From an uncultured Victivallales bacterium (lineage in GTDB: Bacteria; Verrucomicrobiota; Lentisphaeria; Oligosphaerales; JAFGRS01): 10,314 nt of DNA. Shown piece by piece: positions 6,863 through 10,314 of this stretch (positions are counted from its first letter, which is position 1; each line of letters opens with the position of its first letter). The notes beneath the pieces are model-generated. The model saw only the letters and a program-made list of their open reading frames with translations. It searched no databases and was not told the origin of the DNA. The stretch is from NCBI GenBank assembly GCA_903834675.1, contig CAILKC010000863.1, positions 1 to 10,314 on the forward strand, written 5' to 3'. The translations under genes and the position numbers were made by a program.

Positions 6863-7785
6863 CCGCCGACCGCTCCATGCCTGCCGGCCTCACCATCGTT
6901 GCCCCGGTCTACAACGAAGCCGCGGCCCTGCCCGCCTTCCTCGCAGCTCTCCTGCCCTTCGCCGCCGCCCTCCCCGCCGAGGTCATCCTGGTCGACGACG
7001 GCTCGCGCGATGGCAGCAGCGATATCCTGGCGCAGGCCCAAGGAGGGCGCGTTCGCGTTCTCCGCCATAAACTCAATCGCGGCTATGGCGGCGCCCTCAA
7101 GACCGGCGTCGCCGCCGCGCGCACGCGCTACACCATTACGATGGACGCCGACGGCCAGCATAGCCTCGATGATGTGCGGCGGCTCTACGAGACCATCTGC
7201 CGCACCGAGGCAGATATGGTCATCGGCTCCCGCCGCGGCCAGAAGGACGCCAGCCTCACCCGCGCCATCGGTAAACGGCTCATCCGCCTGCTCGCTAAAA
7301 GTCTCATGAGCATCCCCGTGCATGACCTCAACAGCGGCATGAAGATCGTCGAAACCCGCATGGCGCAGCAGGTCCTCCATCTCTGCCCCGACACCATGGC
7401 CTACAGCGATACCATCGCGCTACTGTTCATCAACCTTCGCTGCCTCGTCATCGAGGAACCCATCCAGGTCCGAGAGCGCCAGGGCCGCGCCAGCACCATC
7501 GGCCTGCGCGATGCCTTCGCCACGGTCCGGGCCATCATCAACATGGTCATGCTCTTCCATCCCCTCAATCTCTTCCTTCCCGCCGCCATCACCCTGGCCG
7601 CCCTCGGCCTGACCTGGACCGCGCGCTGCTACCTGATCAACCATGTCCTCTCCCAAGGCGCCGCGGTGCTGTTACTCTCGGCCTTGTTCACCCTGCTGCT
7701 CGGTCTCCTGGCTGAGCAACTCGCCGATCTGCGCCGCACCCAAGGGCCAAGGCCGCTCCCGGATGGCGGCAGAGACCCCCGCTGA
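6859..7785 (+). CDS. GT2 glycosyltransferase, DPM1/ArnC-like, two membrane helices
   Basis: The 308-residue product has a GT-A fold N-terminus: IVAPVYNE (13-20), LVDDGS (44-49), NRGYGGALKTG (73-83) and the metal-binding DADGQH (96-101). D157 and SGMKI (159-163) follow. The C-terminus has two hydrophobic segments (about 233-256 and 265-286) and a basic tail. This layout is typical of transferases that put a sugar from a nucleotide donor onto polyprenyl phosphate, like dolichyl-phosphate mannose synthase or ArnC, acting at the cytoplasmic face of the membrane. Donor and acceptor are not readable. Start ATG 6859 overlaps the aminotransferase stop. The frame is open upstream to GTG 6811, but the overlap start fits the locus pattern. 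Confidence 0.92.
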   Translation: MTADRSMPAGLTIVAPVYNEAAALPAFLAALLPFAAALPAEVILVDDGSRDGSSDILAQAQGGRVRVLRHKLNRGYGGALKTGVAAARTRYTITMDADGQHSLDDVRRLYETICRTEADMVIGSRRGQKDASLTRAIGKRLIRLLAKSLMSIPVHDLNSGMKIVETRMAQQVLHLCPDTMAYSDTIALLFINLRCLVIEEPIQVRERQGRASTIGLRDAFATVRAIINMVMLFHPLNLFLPAAITLAALGLTWTARCYLINHVLSQGAAVLLLSALFTLLLGLLAEQLADLRRTQGPRPLPDGGRDPR

Positions 7786-7800
7786 ACCGCGGCCGCGGCC

Positions 7801-7860
7801 TTCCCCTGGAGATGCGCCTGGCCTCAGGCGTTCCCCTGGAGATGCGCCTGGCCTCAGGCG
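7801..7860. repeat. Perfect 30-bp tandem duplication with hairpins
   Basis: Bases 7801-7830 and 7831-7860 are identical, head to tail. Each copy ends in CGCCTG, GCCT, CAGGCG, a 6-bp stem with 4-base loop (7815-7830 and 7845-7860). The second stem gains a seventh pair (G7844-C7861). No T-run follows. It fills much of the 143-bp gap between the DPM1-like GT2 and the ligase/polymerase gene. Possible roles are RNA stabilisation or attenuation between operon segments, or a short REP-like element duplicated by slippage. Confidence 0.9.
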
Positions 7861-7879
7861 CGGCGCTATCCCCGGGACC

Positions 7880-7897
7880 GCCGACCGTCGGGTCGGC
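7880..7897. repeat. Third hairpin in the same gap
   Basis: GCCGACC (7880-7886) and GGTCGGC (7891-7897) are exact reverse complements around the loop GTCG. With the two duplicated stems just upstream this makes three stable hairpins in the transcript within about 100 bases. There is no U-tract, so classical intrinsic termination is not supported. Confidence 0.65.
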
Positions 7898-7928
7898 CGC
7901 TGCCGCTAGCCGTGGCTGCTCCATCTGA

Positions 7929-9302
7929 ATGGCCCCGTTGCCAGACACCCCGAAACCCTGCATGGACCTTCCCACCACTTTCTCGCCCCCCCGTGAACGC
8001 CTCTACACCGGCGCCGCCTGGCTTTATCTGGCCCTGCTGCCATGCCACCTGCAGCTCGTGGGCCCGCTCTACCTCCATGACCTGCTTCTCCCACTCTTCC
8101 TCGCCGCCGTGCTGCAGCGCGCCGACTGGCGCCGCTGGCTACGCCTGCCCGACGCCAGTCTGGCCGCGTTTGGCGCCTGGTGTCTAGTCGCGACCGTGAC
8201 CCGCCTTCCTGTCTGGCTGGATCTCTACGAACTCGGCGTCTTTGGCTACATGGGGCTGCTGTACGTCTTCTTCAGCCGCACGTCCCTCAGCCCGCGAGGG
8301 CTCTGGCGGTACGCTGTCGCCGTGACCGTGGCTCTGTGGCTGGTCGGGGCGGTGCAGGTGGCGACCGGCCTGGTGCAGCCACACTCGGCCTATGTCGGCA
8401 CCACCCTCGGCTTCCTCGCCACCCGCTACGGCTTCACCTTCGGCAACCCGAACCTGCTCGGCTCCTTCGCCGCCTTGCCCGTGGCCTGCGCCCTCCTGAG
8501 CCTGGTTCCGGCCGCTGCCGGGGCAGGGCAGGGGACCGCCGTCGTGCCCCGCGGCCGACTGCTGGCACTGGGGGTTCTGCTCCTGGCCTTGGGCGTGCCC
8601 CTCCTGCTCACCGCCAGCCGCCATCTCCTGCTCAGCGGGGCCCTCGTCCTGGGCGCTCTGACGGCTCTCACTCCCGCCCCTCACCGCCACCTCGCCTGCC
8701 GCTTCGCGGGGCTCGTTCTGGCCCTTGTCTTCGCCCTCTTCTACCTCACCATCCTTGTCCCCTGCTTCCCGCTGCAAGCTCAGGCCCCATTCGTCAACTG
8801 TCGCACGCCGGGCATGTACCTGATCCATCAAGGCGCCTACCTCAATCTGCTCCTTGTCGACCCCCGCGCCCCGCTCCTCGGCCTCGGCCGCTCCGCCGTC
8901 CGCCAACGCTATCCCGAGGCCGTCGACCCCGACCTGACCCGGCGCGTCCTGGCCGAGTACCACATGGAACCTCTCACCCCGTCGTTCCTCGTTTACATGG
9001 ATGCCCACAACGACTACCTCAACCTCGCCACCGCCTTTGGCCTCCCGGCGGTCGCGGCTCTCTATGCGTTCTTCGGGCTGCTCGCCCGCACGGTCAGGCG
9101 CAGCGGCGCTGCCCTCGTTATGCCCCTGCTGACCTTCCTCGTCCTCGCGGTCTGCATGGCGTCGCTGTGGGATGACCTGCTCAGCAAACGCTGGATCTGG
9201 GTCACCCTCGGAATCCTCGCAGCCTCCGCCTGGAATGGCATCCCGAGTGACCCCCGATCCCTGAATTCTCCTCCCTACCCCCCCGGCCCGCGGTCGCTAT
9301 GA
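7929..9302 (+). CDS. O-antigen ligase/polymerase-like multi-pass membrane protein (Wzy_C type)
   Basis: The 457-residue product is very hydrophobic with about ten predicted membrane segments. FTFGNPNLLGSF (169-180) and LTASR (227-231) are of the kind seen in WaaL/Wzy-type proteins. A large loop (about 283-365) precedes MDAHNDYLNLATAFGLPAV (357-375), the H-N-x-Y motif near the essential histidine of O-antigen ligases. LSKRWIW (418-425) lies in the last helix region. Such proteins join lipid-linked glycans to an acceptor or polymerise repeat units on the outer face of the inner membrane. Ligase and polymerase cannot be told apart here. Start ATG 7929 has no clear ribosome-binding site, and ATG 7962 is an alternative. 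The proline-rich C-terminal tail is unusual but short. The stop overlaps the next start (ATGA, 9299-9302). Confidence 0.88.
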   Translation: MAPLPDTPKPCMDLPTTFSPPRERLYTGAAWLYLALLPCHLQLVGPLYLHDLLLPLFLAAVLQRADWRRWLRLPDASLAAFGAWCLVATVTRLPVWLDLYELGVFGYMGLLYVFFSRTSLSPRGLWRYAVAVTVALWLVGAVQVATGLVQPHSAYVGTTLGFLATRYGFTFGNPNLLGSFAALPVACALLSLVPAAAGAGQGTAVVPRGRLLALGVLLLALGVPLLLTASRHLLLSGALVLGALTALTPAPHRHLACRFAGLVLALVFALFYLTILVPCFPLQAQAPFVNCRTPGMYLIHQGAYLNLLLVDPRAPLLGLGRSAVRQRYPEAVDPDLTRRVLAEYHMEPLTPSFLVYMDAHNDYLNLATAFGLPAVAALYAFFGLLARTVRRSGAALVMPLLTFLVLAVCMASLWDDLLSKRWIWVTLGILAASAWNGIPSDPRSLNSPPYPPGPRSL

Positions 9303-10042
9303 ACCTCTCCTACGGCGTCATCACCATCTGCCTGAATGCCGGCAAAACCATCGCCGATACCCTGCAGTCTGTCATCACCCAACAGCCGCCCCCCAACCAG
9401 TACATCCTCATCGATGGCGGCTCGCAGGATGATACCCTCGATCGTATCGCCGCCGCCCGCGCCACCACCAGCCTCGAACTGCGCCTCGAAACCCAGCCCT
9501 GCCAGCCCGGTGCCGCCGGTATCCCCGCCGCCTGGAACCAGGCACTGCGGCTCATCGACGCGGACATCGTCTTCATCATCAACGCCGACGATTGGTACGA
9601 ACCCAGCGCCGCCGCCACCGTCCTCCAAGCGTTCACCGACCATCCCGCCGCCGATCTCGTCGTCGCCCCCATCCAGTACCGAACCGCCCCCGGCGCACCC
9701 GTGCTGCGAACCCAGCGCCCCCGCAGCCTGCGCTGGCTGCCCATGCTCATGCCTATACCCCACCCGGGCTGCTTTGTCCGGCGCCGCCTCTACCATCGCA
9801 TCGGACCCTTCAACCAAGACTATGCCGTCAGTGCAGACTACGACTTCATCTACCGGGCCAGCCGCGCCGGGTGCTGTTTCCACGCCCTCAGCGAACCCCT
9901 GATCTCGATGCGGCCGGGCGGCTTCGCCCGTCAACGCCTGGCGCTGGCCCGCCGGGAAACCTTTCGCGTTGCCCGCAACCATGGCGGCGGCGTCTTCCTG
10001 CCCGGCGCCGCCTTCCTCGTACGCTGGCTGTCAACCCGCTGA
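9299..10042 (+). CDS. GT2 glycosyltransferase, WcaE-like soluble type
   Basis: The 247-residue product is a compact GT-A enzyme without membrane helices. Key elements are GVITICLNAGKTI (6-18), DGGSQDDT (39-46), the metal-binding region NADDWY (95-100), HPGCFVRR (155-162) and the acceptor/catalytic-base region SADYDF (178-183). It resembles colanic-acid WcaE-like transferases and other small family 2 enzymes that add one sugar from a nucleotide donor to a lipid-linked glycan in the cytoplasm. The sugar is unknown. It is translationally coupled to the ligase/polymerase gene by the ATGA overlap and is the last gene of the series. No clear intrinsic terminator follows. Confidence 0.92.
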   Translation: MNLSYGVITICLNAGKTIADTLQSVITQQPPPNQYILIDGGSQDDTLDRIAAARATTSLELRLETQPCQPGAAGIPAAWNQALRLIDADIVFIINADDWYEPSAAATVLQAFTDHPAADLVVAPIQYRTAPGAPVLRTQRPRSLRWLPMLMPIPHPGCFVRRRLYHRIGPFNQDYAVSADYDFIYRASRAGCCFHALSEPLISMRPGGFARQRLALARRETFRVARNHGGGVFLPGAAFLVRWLSTR

Positions 10043-10135
10043 GTCTTGGGGTCAACCCTCGACTTTTAGCCTTATATTGACGTAACTACTCAGGTGTACC
10101 TGCGCATCCTGCCCCAACGGGGCTGCGTCCCCAAG

Positions 10136-10169
10136 CCCAGGGTTGGCCGCTGCGTCGGCCTACCCTGGG
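10136..10169. repeat. Compound hairpin CCCAGGGT...ACCCTGGG
   Basis: An 8-bp outer stem (10136-10143 with 10162-10169) is followed by one T/T mismatch and a 5-bp inner stem GGCCG/CGGCC (10145-10149 with 10156-10160) around the loop CTGCGT. As RNA this would be a stable structure 94 bases after the last stop codon. It could protect the 3' end of the operon transcript, but there is no U-tract. Confidence 0.8.
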
Positions 10170-10194
10170 TGAGCAAGGCAGCAAACCCAGTCTT

Positions 10195-10240
10195 CCCCAA
10201 CGGGGTTGCGTCATGGTGCCAAGACGCAACCCCGTTGGGG
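10195..10240. repeat. Perfect 18-bp inverted repeat
   Basis: CCCCAACGGGGTTGCGTC at 10195-10212 pairs exactly with GACGCAACCCCGTTGGGG at 10223-10240 around a 10-base loop. A third copy with one mismatch (C for T at 10123) lies at 10112-10129. The left arm itself contains CCCC/GGGG, so alternative smaller hairpins are possible. Confidence 0.85.
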
Positions 10241-10263
10241 TAGGAAACCATGACCACATCTGA

Positions 10264-10297
10264 CCCAGGGTAGCGGCACCATGTCCGCAACCCTGGG
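10264..10297. repeat. Second CCCAGGGT/ACCCTGGG inverted repeat
   Basis: CCCAGGGT (10264-10271) and ACCCTGGG (10290-10297) are exact reverse complements with an 18-base spacer. The arms are identical to those at 10136-10169, so the two units are related copies. Confidence 0.65.
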
Positions 10298-10314
10298 CTC
10301 TGAGCCACAGCCCC

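Larger units (their letters stand above)
10043..10314. other. Noncoding right flank of nested inverted repeats
   Basis: I accept no gene here. The region holds CCCCAACGGGG(C/T)TGCGTC three times (10112-10129, 10195-10212, and inverted at 10223-10240), plus two CCCAGGGT/ACCCTGGG inverted repeats. CATGGTGCC (10212-10220) is also matched inverted by GGCACCATG (10275-10283). This density of exact palindromes suggests a dispersed, structured noncoding repeat element, which may continue past the window end. Its resemblance to GC-rich repeats in planctomycetes and purple sulfur bacteria is from memory and is not proven here. Confidence 0.7.

Noticed and set aside
7763..7909. Possible 48-residue plus-strand peptide covering the 30-bp tandem repeat (10-residue repeat in frame)
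   Set aside because: 30 is a multiple of three, so any open frame stays open. The frame overlaps the end of the GT2 gene, has no ribosome-binding site and has a Pro/Arg/Gly-rich composition typical of noncoding GC-rich DNA.
8180..9175. Plus-strand overlapping frame inside the ligase/polymerase gene (331 codons)
   Set aside because: Its translation is Arg/Pro/Ala-rich with no domain, whereas the chosen frame gives membrane helices and the DAHNDYL motif.
10112..10240. CRISPR-like array of the 18-mer
   Set aside because: Only three copies, one of them inverted, with unequal spacing and no adjacent cas genes. It does not have the form of a CRISPR array.
10090..10308. 72-codon minus-strand frame at the right end
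   Set aside because: It is a translation of the palindromic repeat element. Frames like this are often annotated as hypothetical proteins in repeat-rich genomes, but the inverted-repeat structure explains the sequence better.

Overview
The window is a high-GC (visibly well above 60 %) bacterial surface-polysaccharide locus. All ten genes I accept read on the plus strand, with strongly C/G-ending codons. The wall-building genes (glycosyltransferases, an O-antigen-ligase/polymerase-type membrane protein, nucleotide-sugar enzymes) indicate a Gram-negative-style envelope. The lineage cannot be fixed from this sequence. My weak guess is a gammaproteobacterium such as the Chromatiales, or a planctomycete, because GC-rich palindromic noncoding repeats and FitAB/VapBC modules of this look are familiar from both.

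Layout. 1-212: noncoding DNA with small GC hairpins and a 17-bp direct repeat. 213-3876: a four-gene module of membrane-anchored SGNH hydrolase-like protein, NodU/CmcH/SxtI-type carbamoyltransferase, SxtJ-family membrane protein and a tiny SxtK-like (DUF5989) membrane protein. The first two genes overlap by 4 bases and the rest follow closely. 3959-4951: an extended-SDR NAD-dependent epimerase/dehydratase that lacks the usual catalytic tyrosine. 4983-5709: a self-contained toxin-antitoxin pair (ribbon-helix-helix antitoxin and PIN-domain toxin) with its own promoter and a repeat-type operator. 5717-10042: DegT/DnrJ-family sugar aminotransferase, DPM1/ArnC-like membrane GT2, multi-pass O-antigen ligase/polymerase-like protein and a second, soluble GT2. 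A 143-bp gap with a perfect 30-bp tandem duplication and hairpins lies between the two halves of this last block. 10043-10314: noncoding DNA made of nested inverted repeats related in core sequence to those at the left end.

How the genes fit together (inference). The SDR enzyme and the DegT aminotransferase would make a modified, probably amino, nucleotide sugar. The two GT2 enzymes would transfer sugars, the DPM1-like one possibly onto a polyprenyl phosphate. The ligase/polymerase would join or polymerise lipid-linked glycan at the membrane. The carbamoyltransferase, with its SxtJ and SxtK partners and the SGNH protein, would decorate the glycan. The toxin-antitoxin pair looks like an insertion into this locus, and its toxin stop codon supplies the ribosome-binding site of the aminotransferase gene.
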